Shown: piece by piece, positions 32,052-39,578 of the stretch
Position numbering within the stretch: the first letter of the stretch is position 1
Layout: the number at the start of each line of letters is the position of its first letter
Notes under the pieces: model-generated
Databases searched by the model: none
What the model saw: the letters and a program-made list of their open reading frames with translations, nothing else
Told to the model about the DNA's origin: nothing
NCBI GenBank assembly: GCA_016650015.1
Contig: JAENWV010000003.1
Coordinates: forward strand, 1 to 39,709
Direction: 5' to 3'
From: Thermoleophilia bacterium
GTDB taxonomy: Bacteria; Actinomycetota; Thermoleophilia; BMS3ABIN01
DNA: 39,709 bases
Program-made: the position numbers and the translations under genes

Positions 32052-33893
32052 CTACTCTTCGGCTTCAACCGGCTCGATATACAAAAGCGACTGCCCGTAC
32101 TCGACCGGCTTGCCGTTCTCGACAAGCACCCGCCGTACCGTCCCGGCAATCTCACTAGTAACCTCATTCATCAACTTCATCGCCTCGAGAATGCAGAGCG
32201 TCTGCCCCACGGTCACCTCATCGCCCTCCTGAATAAACGGATCGCTGGTCGGCGACGCGGCGTGGTAGAAAGTGCCCACCATCGGTGACTTGACAACATG
32301 ATAATTGTTTTCCTCCTCAATCAACGGGATGCCGGCCGGCGCCGCGCCGGCCGCCGCGACCGCTTCGCCAGTTTCAGCCGGGGCAGCCTCGCCGCCCTTG
32401 CGGACCGTAATCCTCGTGTCGCCTTCCTCGATGGTGATTTCGGAGATCGTCGACTGCTCGACCGTGGCGATCAGATCCTTGATTTTGTCTATATCCATTT
32501 CAACCCCACTTTTCTCCTCCGTTTCCTGTATCAGGAACACGTCTTCTTCGACCCGGTGCTGGCGCTTCTCCAGAAATGTGCGCCCGGTCGCCGGGAAAAG
32601 AGCATAGGTCAGAACATCTTCCTCGTTGTGGGCCAGCTCGCCGATCTCACCGGCATACCGCTCCAAAGTTTCGTCCAGCAGATCCGCCGGCCGGCAGGTG
32701 AGCGGTTGCTCGTCACCCAGCACCTTGTGCATGACGTCCGGGTTGATCGGGCCCGGCGCCTTGCCATAACGGCCACGCAAATATGATTTCATCTCATCGG
32801 GAATAATCTGCCAGCGCTTGCCTGAGAGGATATTCAGCACCGCCTGGGTTCCGACAATCTGGCTCATCGGCGTCACCAGCGGCGGGTATCCGACTTCCGC
32901 CCGTACGATCGGAATCTCCTCGAGCACTTCGGGCAGCCGATCCAGCGCGTTCTGCTCGGCCAGCTGGCTTTCCAGATTGGAAATCATGCCGCCCGGCACC
33001 TGGTGCGAGTATACCTGCATATGCGTCAGCGAGGTGACCCCGCGCGGATGTCCGCCGCGAATGCGAACTTCTTCCCAATATTTGGCGATTTCGAACAACT
33101 TATCCAGATCCAGCTCGGTATCGTAGGGCGTACCGGAGAGGGCGCTGACGACCATCTCGGTCGCCGGGTTGGAAGCGCCGAATGCCAGGGGCACGGTGGC
33201 CGTGTCGATTATGTCGACGCCGGCCTCGATTGATTTCAGATAGGTCATGGGCGCCAGGCCACCGATGTAATGGCAATGCAGCTCCAGCGGCAGGTCGAAT
33301 TCTTCTTTGATGCGCTGCACCAGCTGCTCGGCGTGATAAGGCGACAGCAGGGCCGCCATGTCCTTGATGCAGAGGGAGTCGGCTCCCATGTCCGCGTAGA
33401 TATGGGCTACCTCCATGAAATGATCAAGGGTATGGACCGGGCTTATCGTGTAGACGATGGCCCCCTGAAAGTGTTTGCCGGCTTCCTTGATCGCCTCGGC
33501 TGCCGCCTCGACGTTGCGGGTGTCGTTGAGGGCATCGAAAACCCTGAATATGTCAACGCCGCTCTCGGCGGAGTGGGCGACGAACCGGCGGACGATATCG
33601 TCGCCATAATGCCTGTAGCCGACCAGGTTCTGGCCGCGCAGCAGCATCTGCAGGGGCGTCTTGGGACAATGGTGCTTGATGGTGCGCAGACGCTCCCAGG
33701 GATCGTCGTCCAGGAAACGGATACAGCTGTCGAAGGTCGCCCCGCCCCAGACTTCCAGTGAGTAGAAGCCGATATCGTCCATGGCCGACAGGATGGGCAG
33801 CATCTCGCTGGTCCGCATGCGCGTGGCCCAGAGCGACTGATGGCCATCCCTGAGAGTGGTATCGGTGATCAGTATGCGGCGCGCTTTTGTCAT
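32052..33893 (-). CDS. Fusion: pyruvate/oxaloacetate carboxyltransferase (PycB/OadA) + complete AccB biotin carrier
   Basis: This 613-residue protein has two parts. Residues 1-460 are a PYC/OADA-type carboxyltransferase: TDTTLRDGHQSLWATRMRT, LLRGQNLVGYRHYGDDIV, the catalytic-Lys motif IKDMAALLSP, metal His in LHCHYIGG, the VTPMSQIVGTQA segment and DVLTYALFP. Residues 466-613 look like an entire AccB rather than the short biotinyl tail of PycB. They start MDIDKIKDLIATVEQS, pass an Ala/Pro linker, and include a thumb (TFYHAASPTSDPF) and EAMKLM with biotinyl K573. With AccC it should form a pyruvate carboxylase; a transcarboxylase or decarboxylase role is less likely without OadB/OadG genes. The internal ATG at 32498 has GGAGGAG 15 bases and GGGG 5 bases upstream. 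Confidence 0.92.
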   Translation of the reverse strand: MTKARRILITDTTLRDGHQSLWATRMRTSEMLPILSAMDDIGFYSLEVWGGATFDSCIRFLDDDPWERLRTIKHHCPKTPLQMLLRGQNLVGYRHYGDDIVRRFVAHSAESGVDIFRVFDALNDTRNVEAAAEAIKEAGKHFQGAIVYTISPVHTLDHFMEVAHIYADMGADSLCIKDMAALLSPYHAEQLVQRIKEEFDLPLELHCHYIGGLAPMTYLKSIEAGVDIIDTATVPLAFGASNPATEMVVSALSGTPYDTELDLDKLFEIAKYWEEVRIRGGHPRGVTSLTHMQVYSHQVPGGMISNLESQLAEQNALDRLPEVLEEIPIVRAEVGYPPLVTPMSQIVGTQAVLNILSGKRWQIIPDEMKSYLRGRYGKAPGPINPDVMHKVLGDEQPLTCRPADLLDETLERYAGEIGELAHNEEDVLTYALFPATGRTFLEKRQHRVEEDVFLIQETEEKSGVEMDIDKIKDLIATVEQSTISEITIEEGDTRITVRKGGEAAPAETGEAVAAAGAAPAGIPLIEEENNYHVVKSPMVGTFYHAASPTSDPFIQEGDEVTVGQTLCILEAMKLMNEVTSEIAGTVRRVLVENGKPVEYGQSLLYIEPVEAEE

Positions 33894-33902
33894 GGCCTGG
33901 GG

Positions 33903-34460
33903 TTAGACCCTCTCCACATAGTTGCCAGTACGGCTGTCGATCTTGAGCATGTCGCCGGTCTTGATAAAGAGCGGTACGTTCACCAATGCTCCCGTCTCCA
34001 GGGTCGCGGGCTTCGAGCCACCGCTCACCGTGTCGCCCTTGACGCCGGGCTGGGTGTCGGTAACCTCAAGCTCGACGAAAATCGGCGGCACCAGCTGGGC
34101 CGGTTTGCCGTCGATCATCTGAACCTCGACTTCCATGTTGTCCTTGATGAAAGAAAGAGCGTCACCAGCCAGGGCCGGCGGCAACGACAGCTGCTCGTAG
34201 TTGTCGTTGTCCATCAGCACCACCTCGTCCGGCGTCGCGTACAGAAAGAGCATCTTCTTACTCTCGATGCGCACCCGACGGAACTTCTCCACCGGCCTGA
34301 AGGTCCGGTCAAGCACCGCGCCGGTCTCAATGTTCTTGATCTTGGTGCGCACGAAAGCACCGCCCTTGCCGGGTTTAACATGTTGGAACTCGACAATGGT
34401 AAATATCTGGCCTTCGACCTCGATGGCCATGCCATTTTTAAAGTCGCTTGTTGAAACCAA
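33903..34460 (-). CDS. efp: Translation elongation factor P
   Basis: This 185-residue protein helps ribosomes through polyproline stretches. It has the three-domain EF-P layout: KOW-like domain I with the tip loop VKPGKGGAFVRTK (tip Lys about residue 32), then two OB domains, ending with the motif GDMLKIDSRTGNYVERV. The start is TTG with a strong GGAGGAATC spacer. No modification enzyme gene is seen nearby. It follows pepQ as in mycobacteria, after a 136-base gap that may hold its own promoter, and precedes the carboxylase genes by 9 bases. Confidence 0.97.
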   Translation of the reverse strand: MVSTSDFKNGMAIEVEGQIFTIVEFQHVKPGKGGAFVRTKIKNIETGAVLDRTFRPVEKFRRVRIESKKMLFLYATPDEVVLMDNDNYEQLSLPPALAGDALSFIKDNMEVEVQMIDGKPAQLVPPIFVELEVTDTQPGVKGDTVSGGSKPATLETGALVNVPLFIKTGDMLKIDSRTGNYVERV

Positions 34461-34515
34461 GATTCCTCCGAAGGGTCAATCGTTCTTCACAAACACGGGC
34501 AAAGAGAGATTTTAC

Positions 34516-34521
34516 ACTATA
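34516..34521 (-). promoter_or_regulatory. Possible -10 element upstream of efp
   Basis: TATAGT on the minus strand, five of six consensus bases, lies about 55 bases before the efp TTG. There is no good -35 and no TGn extension. The gap also contains TTCCGG-AAGGAA-CCGGAA, a hairpin without a U tract. Evidence for a promoter is weak. Confidence 0.3.
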
Positions 34522-34596
34522 AACGGAGGCCGGGGGAAGCCTGACAGCCATTCCGGTTCCTTCCGGAACAGCCCTGATCAGGCGCAAATACGGGCT

Positions 34597-35646
34597 TTAA
34601 CGCAGAACTTTGAGTTCCCGCGGGAATTTCGTCAGCGGTATGGCGCCCCTGGCGCCGACCAGTACCGTGTCCTCGATGCGCACACCGCCAAGACGCTCGA
34701 GGTAGATGCCAGGCTCGATGGTGACAGTCATGCCGGCCTTCAGGGTCTCTTTCGACCGGCCTGACAGCACCGGCGCTTCATGGGGCTCGAGTCCGACCCC
34801 GTGGCCCAGGGAATGGCCAAAAGCTTCGCCAAAACCGGCCGCCGAAATGTGGTCACGGGCCAACCGGTCTATTTCGGCGCAGGCCACGCCGTCACGCACG
34901 CCGGAAAGGGCCAGTTGTTGGGCTTCCTGTACGATGCGATGGATTTCGGTCAGCCGCGGCGGCAGATGCCCGCTGGCAAAAGTTCTGGTGGCGTCGGAGC
35001 AGTAACCGTCGAAGCTGGCGCCCAGATCCACTACCACCAGCTCTCCTGTCCCTATTATCCGATTTCCGGCGACGCCATGGGGCAGCGCCGAACGCGGCCC
35101 CGAGGCGACAATTATCTCGAAAGGCATGGATCCGGAACCGGCCTCGCGCATGGCGGACTCGAGCAGCCAGGCGACCTGTTTCTCACTCCTGCCCACGACT
35201 TTTAAACGGACCAGCCTGGCGAAGGCCAGGTCCGCAATCGCCGCCGCCCGCCGCAGCCGCCTCAGCTCAACGGGTTTCTTGACCTGGCGCCGCTGTTCGA
35301 TCTCTCCCGAGGCGTCCAGAAAGCTGAGCCCCTTGAGCTGCTTCTTCATCAGCTGAAACTGCCGGAGAGTCAGATGATCGCCATCGTAGCCGATAACCCC
35401 GGTTTTCAGACGCCGGACGTTGATGTAACTGCAGCAGCCCTCCATTGCTCCACCATTGACGATGCGGACATCGAAACCCTTTACCTCCCGGATAGCCTGG
35501 CCGCGGTAGCGAAAATCGGTGAAGAACAGATTTAGCCGCGGTGTCATCAGGGCGCACCCGGCTGAGCCGCTGAAACCGGTCAGGTAGCGAATACTGGGAA
35601 GGTGGGTTACCAGCAGGGAGTCGGGCTTGCGGGATTCGGAGGTCAA
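34597..35646 (-). CDS. pepQ: M24 Xaa-Pro dipeptidase/aminopeptidase
   Basis: From the TTG at 35646 this is 349 residues. The N-terminal creatinase-like domain has LPSIRYLTGFSGSAG. The C-terminal pita-bread domain has the five metal ligands: Asp in VVDLGASFDGYCSDATRTF (two), His in GHSLGHGVGLEPHE, Glu in TIEPGIYL and Glu in RIEDTVLV. It cleaves peptides with proline at the second position. It starts one base after the aroQ stop; the open frame upstream lies inside aroQ and is not homologous. The first ~15 residues of typical relatives are absent, so the N-terminus is short. It sits between aroQ and efp, as in mycobacteria. Confidence 0.93.
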   Translation of the reverse strand: MTSESRKPDSLLVTHLPSIRYLTGFSGSAGCALMTPRLNLFFTDFRYRGQAIREVKGFDVRIVNGGAMEGCCSYINVRRLKTGVIGYDGDHLTLRQFQLMKKQLKGLSFLDASGEIEQRRQVKKPVELRRLRRAAAIADLAFARLVRLKVVGRSEKQVAWLLESAMREAGSGSMPFEIIVASGPRSALPHGVAGNRIIGTGELVVVDLGASFDGYCSDATRTFASGHLPPRLTEIHRIVQEAQQLALSGVRDGVACAEIDRLARDHISAAGFGEAFGHSLGHGVGLEPHEAPVLSGRSKETLKAGMTVTIEPGIYLERLGGVRIEDTVLVGARGAIPLTKFPRELKVLR

Positions 35647-35647
35647 G

Positions 35648-36112
35648 CTAACCAGTCGGGTTGAGCCGCTGCGCCAGCGACTGCAGCGCCTCCATGTAGC
35701 CGTCAGGGCCCTTGCCGGAAATGGTCTGGTCGCAGACATCGCGTATCACGGAATGGTGCCGCCATTCCTCCGTCCGCGCGTCGATATCGGAAAGGTGGAC
35801 TTCGATGACCGGCCCCTTGACCATTTCCAGGGCGTCACGGATGGCATAGCTGTAATGTGTCCAGGCGCCCGGATTGATGATCATGCCCAGCGCCCTCAGG
35901 CGCAACTCATGGATCTTTTCCACCAGATCACCCTCATGGTTTGTCTGGAAGGAAATACAGACCAGCCCCAGGCGGCGCGCCTCTTTGACCACCTGGTTTT
36001 CCAGTTCGGCCAGGCTCAGTGTGCCGTAATGTTCCGGATCGCGCTTGCCCAGCATATTCATGTTGACACCGTGCAGAAGAGCTATGTTGAGGATCTCCCG
36101 TTCCTGGTACAT
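35648..36112 (-). CDS. aroQ: 3-dehydroquinate dehydratase, type II
   Basis: This 154-residue enzyme dehydrates 3-dehydroquinate in the shikimate pathway. Catalytic residues are in place: Asn and Tyr in HGVNMNMLGKRDPEHYGTLS, TNHEGDLVEKIHEL, INPGAWTHYSYAIRDAL and His/Arg in VHLSDIDARTEEWRHHSV. The opening GVNMNMLG differs from the usual GPNLNLLG, and TEEWR replaces REEFR, so it is a divergent member. The ATG at 36112 lies one base after the aroB stop with GGGGGGAAAG upstream. Upstream frame is inside aroB. Confidence 0.92.
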   Translation of the reverse strand: MYQEREILNIALLHGVNMNMLGKRDPEHYGTLSLAELENQVVKEARRLGLVCISFQTNHEGDLVEKIHELRLRALGMIINPGAWTHYSYAIRDALEMVKGPVIEVHLSDIDARTEEWRHHSVIRDVCDQTISGKGPDGYMEALQSLAQRLNPTG

Positions 36113-36113
36113 T

Positions 36114-37208
36114 TCACTTTCCCCCCGCGGCCAGGCGCTCGACTTCCCGGCGCAGCATGGTGGCGTCAACGTCACAGTTGATCACCGGTTCGCCAATGGT
36201 CTTGAGCAACACCATGTTGGCCGAGATATCATCCGCCTTCTTGTCGCTGGACAGGGCGCTGATTACAGCTCCCGGGTCGATGCCCTGGTAATGCGTCGGC
36301 AGCCCCAGCAACTCCAGCAGGGCTTCCAGCCTGTGGGAATAATCTCCCGGCAAGGAAAAAATCTGCTCCGAGATGCGCACGGCTGCCAGCAGCCCGAGCG
36401 CCACAGCCTGCCCGTGGGAATAGGCGGTGTAGTTGCCGGCCGTCTCGATACCGTGGCCGACGCTGTGTCCAAGGTTCAGCACCGCCCGGCGGCCATAATC
36501 GCGCTCGTCTTCCGATACCACCCCGAGCTTGTACTCGATGCAGCGCCGGACCATCGGCTCGACGAGAGCCATGTTCAGCATCAGGAATTCCTCGTAGCCG
36601 GATTCGAGCGCGTAGAAAAATTCGTCCCCGGAAAGCAGGGCGTATTTGATCACCTCGGCCAGGCCCTCGACCAGCTGTTCCCGCGGCAGCGTTTTCAGCA
36701 GCTCCGGATCGGTGATGACCATATCGGGCTGATAAAAGGAACCGACGTAATTTTTTGCTTCGTTGATGTTGATGCCGACCTTGCCGCCGATGCTGGAATC
36801 CACCTGGGACAGCAGTGTGGTCGGTATCTGCACAAACCCGATACCGCGCATGTAAGTGCTGGCCACAAAGCCGGCCAGATCGCCGACGACTCCGCCGCCA
36901 AGGGCGCAAACGGCATCGCCACGCCGGGTCTGCAGGCGAAACAGTTCCGAGAAAAGCCTCGTGGCCTCGGCCAGGCTCTTGGCCTCCTCGCCGGCGTCGA
37001 CAACAATAGCCTTGACCGCGAAACCGGCTTTCACAAAAACCTGCTCCACTGAGCCAAGAAAGAGGTTGGCCACGTTACTGTCGGTAATGATCACCACTTT
37101 GCCCGGCCGGCCGCGGGAACTCCAGAGGTTGCCGGCCTCCCGCACGGCCGCCGCGCTGAGGTATACCGGATATTCCTTGCTGCGCGTGCTGGCGAGCAGC
37201 TGGATCAC
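36114..37208 (-). CDS. aroB: 3-dehydroquinate synthase
   Basis: This 364-residue NAD-dependent enzyme cyclises DAHP to 3-dehydroquinate using a divalent metal. Motifs are DAGEEAKSL, ALGGGVVGDLAGFVASTYMRG, IPTTLLSQVDSSIGGKVGIN, GLAEVIKYALL (metal Glu) and LNLGHSVGHGIE (metal His). The start is GTG and overlaps the aroK stop as GTGA (37208-37205). Length is typical. It is the third gene of aroC-aroK-aroB-aroQ, so four of the seven chorismate steps are encoded together. Confidence 0.97.
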   Translation of the reverse strand: MIQLLASTRSKEYPVYLSAAAVREAGNLWSSRGRPGKVVIITDSNVANLFLGSVEQVFVKAGFAVKAIVVDAGEEAKSLAEATRLFSELFRLQTRRGDAVCALGGGVVGDLAGFVASTYMRGIGFVQIPTTLLSQVDSSIGGKVGININEAKNYVGSFYQPDMVITDPELLKTLPREQLVEGLAEVIKYALLSGDEFFYALESGYEEFLMLNMALVEPMVRRCIEYKLGVVSEDERDYGRRAVLNLGHSVGHGIETAGNYTAYSHGQAVALGLLAAVRISEQIFSLPGDYSHRLEALLELLGLPTHYQGIDPGAVISALSSDKKADDISANMVLLKTIGEPVINCDVDATMLRREVERLAAGGK

Positions 37209-37732
37209 AGGATCCCGGTCCTTTCGTGAATCAGTCTGATGATCCTGTCGGCCACCTGTTCCACCTTCAGGCCACGAGTATCGACGATATATTTGGAAAG
37301 GCTGCGATAAAGGCTTTCCCTTTCGGAGTAGAGGGCCTGAAATTTGTCCCGGTCATCGGCAAGCGGCCGCTTGCCACCACGGGCGCGCTTGAAGGCCATG
37401 TTGATATCCTCGTCGAGCAGTACCACCAGAGGCTCCCGGGTCAAGCGTTCGTATACAGCCGGTATGGTTACGGCGCCACCACCCAGTGAAACGACGGTGC
37501 CAGTCTGCGCACGCGAGGCTTCTTCCAGCAGCCCCAGTACCACTGCCTCCTCAGCCTTGCGAAAACCGGACTCACCATGTATTTCAAAGATCTCGTGAAT
37601 CGGCATACCAAGATGTTGCTCTACGAGGGGGTCAGCGTCGAAGAAATCCCAGCCCAGTTTTCCGGCCAGCCGCTTGCCGACGGCGGTCTTGCCGCTGCCC
37701 ATGAACCCGGTCAGGATCAGCCTCTCGGCCAA
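37205..37732 (-). CDS. aroK: Shikimate kinase
   Basis: This 175-residue P-loop kinase phosphorylates shikimate at the 3-hydroxyl. Walker A is LTGFMGSGKTAVGK, the shikimate-binding residues are in FFDADPLVE and GESGFRKAEE, the second Gly-rich element is VVSLGGGAV, and the lid has the RPLADD motif. The start is TTG at 37732, 16 bases inside the end of aroC, with AGGGGAAA adjacent. The arrangement gives coupled translation aroC-aroK-aroB. Confidence 0.96.
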   Translation of the reverse strand: MAERLILTGFMGSGKTAVGKRLAGKLGWDFFDADPLVEQHLGMPIHEIFEIHGESGFRKAEEAVVLGLLEEASRAQTGTVVSLGGGAVTIPAVYERLTREPLVVLLDEDINMAFKRARGGKRPLADDRDKFQALYSERESLYRSLSKYIVDTRGLKVEQVADRIIRLIHERTGIL

Positions 37733-38889
37733 TTTCCCCTCATTCTCCTCATGCAGGCGAGGTACGATTCCCTGACATCAACAAGACAATCTCCGCCAAA
37801 CTTTTCCAGAAATGCCGCCGCCAGCTCTATGGCGACCATCGCCTCGGCGACGACCGCCGCGGCCGGGACAGCGCAGACGTCGCTGCGCTCCTTGAGCGCC
37901 GGCTCCTCGTCACCGGATACCACATCGACGGAACGCAGCGGTTTGGTCAGGGTGGGAATCGGTTTCATGCAGGCGCGAACGATGAGAGGCTCACCGTTGG
38001 TCATGCCGCCCTCGAGGCCGCCGGCATTGTTGGTGCGTCGATGATAGCCGGTATCATCGAAATAGATTTCGTCGTGAACAGCCGATCCCGGCCTGCCGGC
38101 CAGGTCGAAGCCCGCGCCGATCTCCGCCCCCTTGATGGCTGGTATGCTCATCAGTGCTCCGCCGATACGGCCGCCGAGCCGCTCCGGTCCCGAGGCGTAA
38201 GAACCCAGCCCGGGTATCAGGCCAAATGCCTGGACCTCGAAGACTCCGCCCAGGGACTCGCCATCCTTGCGGGCCTTGTCGATCTCCGCCACCATTGCTT
38301 CAGCGGCCTTCCCGTCCAGGCAACGAACCGGCGATTCGTCAACCTCCAGGAAATCCTCCGGACTGACTGCCGGTCGATCTGCTTCGATTATGCCGATCCG
38401 GGTCACATGGCTGACTACCGAAATCTCAAAACCGGCAAGCAGCTTCCGGGCGATCGCACCGACTGCGACCCTGGCGGCGGTCTCCCGGGCACTCGCCCGC
38501 TCGAGCACGCTGCGAACATCATTTAGTCCAAACTTCTGCATGCCCGCAAGGTCTGCATGGCCCGGCCGGGGAACTGTCAGTGGTGCACCTTTTTTTCCGC
38601 TTTCGGGCTGACCGGCCGCCATTGCCTCGGTCCAGTTCTTCCAGTCGCTGTTAGCGATCCTCAAAGCTATGGGCGTTCCCAGGGTAGTCCCGTGCCGTAC
38701 GCCACTCACGATTATCGCCTGATCGGTTTCGATCTTCATGCGGCCACCGCGGCCATGCCCCAGCTGCCGCCGTGCCAGGTCGCGATCGATATCATCAACG
38801 GACAGACCGAGGCCAGCCGGTACACCTTCGGCTATGGCAACCAGCTCGGGGCCATGGGATTCGCCTGCTGTCGTAAAGCTAAACGGCAA
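37717..38889 (-). CDS. aroC: Chorismate synthase
   Basis: This 390-residue FMN-dependent enzyme converts EPSP to chorismate. Signature regions are FTTAGESHGPELVAIAEGVP, GHGRGGRMKIETD, VPRPGHADLAGMQKFGLNDV and RSVLERASARETAARVA. The C-terminal flavin-binding part has NNAGGLEGGMTNGEPL. The start is TTG with GGGAGAG 8 bases upstream, matching the family N-terminus. It is the first aro gene; the 105 bases upstream, after the pilus-like lipoprotein gene, show only a weak hairpin without a U tract, so read-through from the pilus genes is possible. Confidence 0.97.
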   Translation of the reverse strand: MPFSFTTAGESHGPELVAIAEGVPAGLGLSVDDIDRDLARRQLGHGRGGRMKIETDQAIIVSGVRHGTTLGTPIALRIANSDWKNWTEAMAAGQPESGKKGAPLTVPRPGHADLAGMQKFGLNDVRSVLERASARETAARVAVGAIARKLLAGFEISVVSHVTRIGIIEADRPAVSPEDFLEVDESPVRCLDGKAAEAMVAEIDKARKDGESLGGVFEVQAFGLIPGLGSYASGPERLGGRIGGALMSIPAIKGAEIGAGFDLAGRPGSAVHDEIYFDDTGYHRRTNNAGGLEGGMTNGEPLIVRACMKPIPTLTKPLRSVDVVSGDEEPALKERSDVCAVPAAAVVAEAMVAIELAAAFLEKFGGDCLVDVRESYLACMRRMRGNWPRG

Positions 38890-38994
38890 GAAATCACTCT
38901 CCCGTAATGAGATTTGTTTTTACCTGCGGACAGGCTCTGGAGCCGGCCTGTTGAGGAATGCCCCGAACCTTTTCGTTCAGGATTGACACTTGAG

Positions 38995-39558
38995 TTACTT
39001 TACCGGCGGCGGAGTGTATGTGCCACTGGTGCCACTGGTGCCACTGGTGCCACTGGTGCCGGTACTTCCCGTGGTGCCGGTAGTACCCGTCGTTCCTGTC
39101 GTGCCAGTTGTACCGGTAGATCCGGTGTAGGTATAAGTGCCGGTGGTGCCGGTGGTGCCAGTAGTTCCTGTGCTGGTTGACGGTGTCGTCGAAGTACCAG
39201 TGGTGCCTGTTGTGCCGGTGCCACTGGTCGTGCCCGAACTCTTGGAGACCTGCTGAATGAAAGGATCCTTCCTCAGAAACACAGGTTTCCAGGCGCTTTC
39301 GGCGGTCCTGTATCCATCGCTGGTACCGGAAACAGAATAACCGCTGGTCGATGGCGTATTCGACGACTTGTTAGTCGTGGTTCCAGTGGTTCCACCCGGC
39401 TTCGTCTCGGCATTTGTCTTCGCCGAGGTCGGCGGGGCAGTTTCCTCGCCACAGGATACAGCCAGGGCCACCGTGAGCATCACCAGTACGATGGCTGCAA
39501 CCGCCGCAAGTATCGGCGAGCCCCGAAATTTTACAAATTTTGTTACTAATATGTTCAT
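38995..39558 (-). CDS. Low-complexity Gly/Thr/Ser-rich lipoprotein, possibly PilP-like
   Basis: This 187-residue protein has an N-terminal hydrophobic segment (about 15-35) ending in LAVSC, a lipobox, so membrane anchoring through the Cys is likely. A Thr/Asn/Pro-rich stretch leads to a short conserved-looking part, SAWKPVFLRKDPFIQQV. Type IV pilus PilP lipoproteins often carry a similar RDPF motif. The last ~80 residues are nearly pure Gly/Thr/Ser repeats ending PPPVK. It follows a gene whose C-terminus resembles PilO and precedes aroC-aroK-aroB. In Pseudomonas pilMNOPQ is followed by aroK-aroB, so a pilus role fits. Repeats make homology uncertain. Confidence 0.55.
   Translation of the reverse strand: MNILVTKFVKFRGSPILAAVAAIVLVMLTVALAVSCGEETAPPTSAKTNAETKPGGTTGTTTNKSSNTPSTSGYSVSGTSDGYRTAESAWKPVFLRKDPFIQQVSKSSGTTSGTGTTGTTGTSTTPSTSTGTTGTTGTTGTYTYTGSTGTTGTTGTTGTTGTTGSTGTSGTSGTSGTSGTYTPPPVK
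39021..39056 (-). repeat. Four exact 9-base tandem repeats in the lipoprotein gene
   Basis: TGCCACTGG is repeated four times without change and encodes (Gly-Thr-Ser)4 on the minus strand. Imperfect copies encoding Gly-Thr-Thr extend to about 39240. The unit is a multiple of three, so copy-number change would alter protein length but not frame. Confidence 0.9.
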
Positions 39559-39578
39559 TTATTGATCATTTCCCGTAA

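Noticed and set aside
8379-38907. Many long plus-strand open frames opposite the minus-strand genes
   Set aside because: They lie fully antisense to conserved enzymes, show no family motifs, and are expected by chance in GC-rich DNA.
38940-38994. Hairpin CCTGAAC/GTTCGGG after the pilus-like lipoprotein gene as a terminator
   Set aside because: It has a wobble pair and no U tract, so termination before aroC is not supported.
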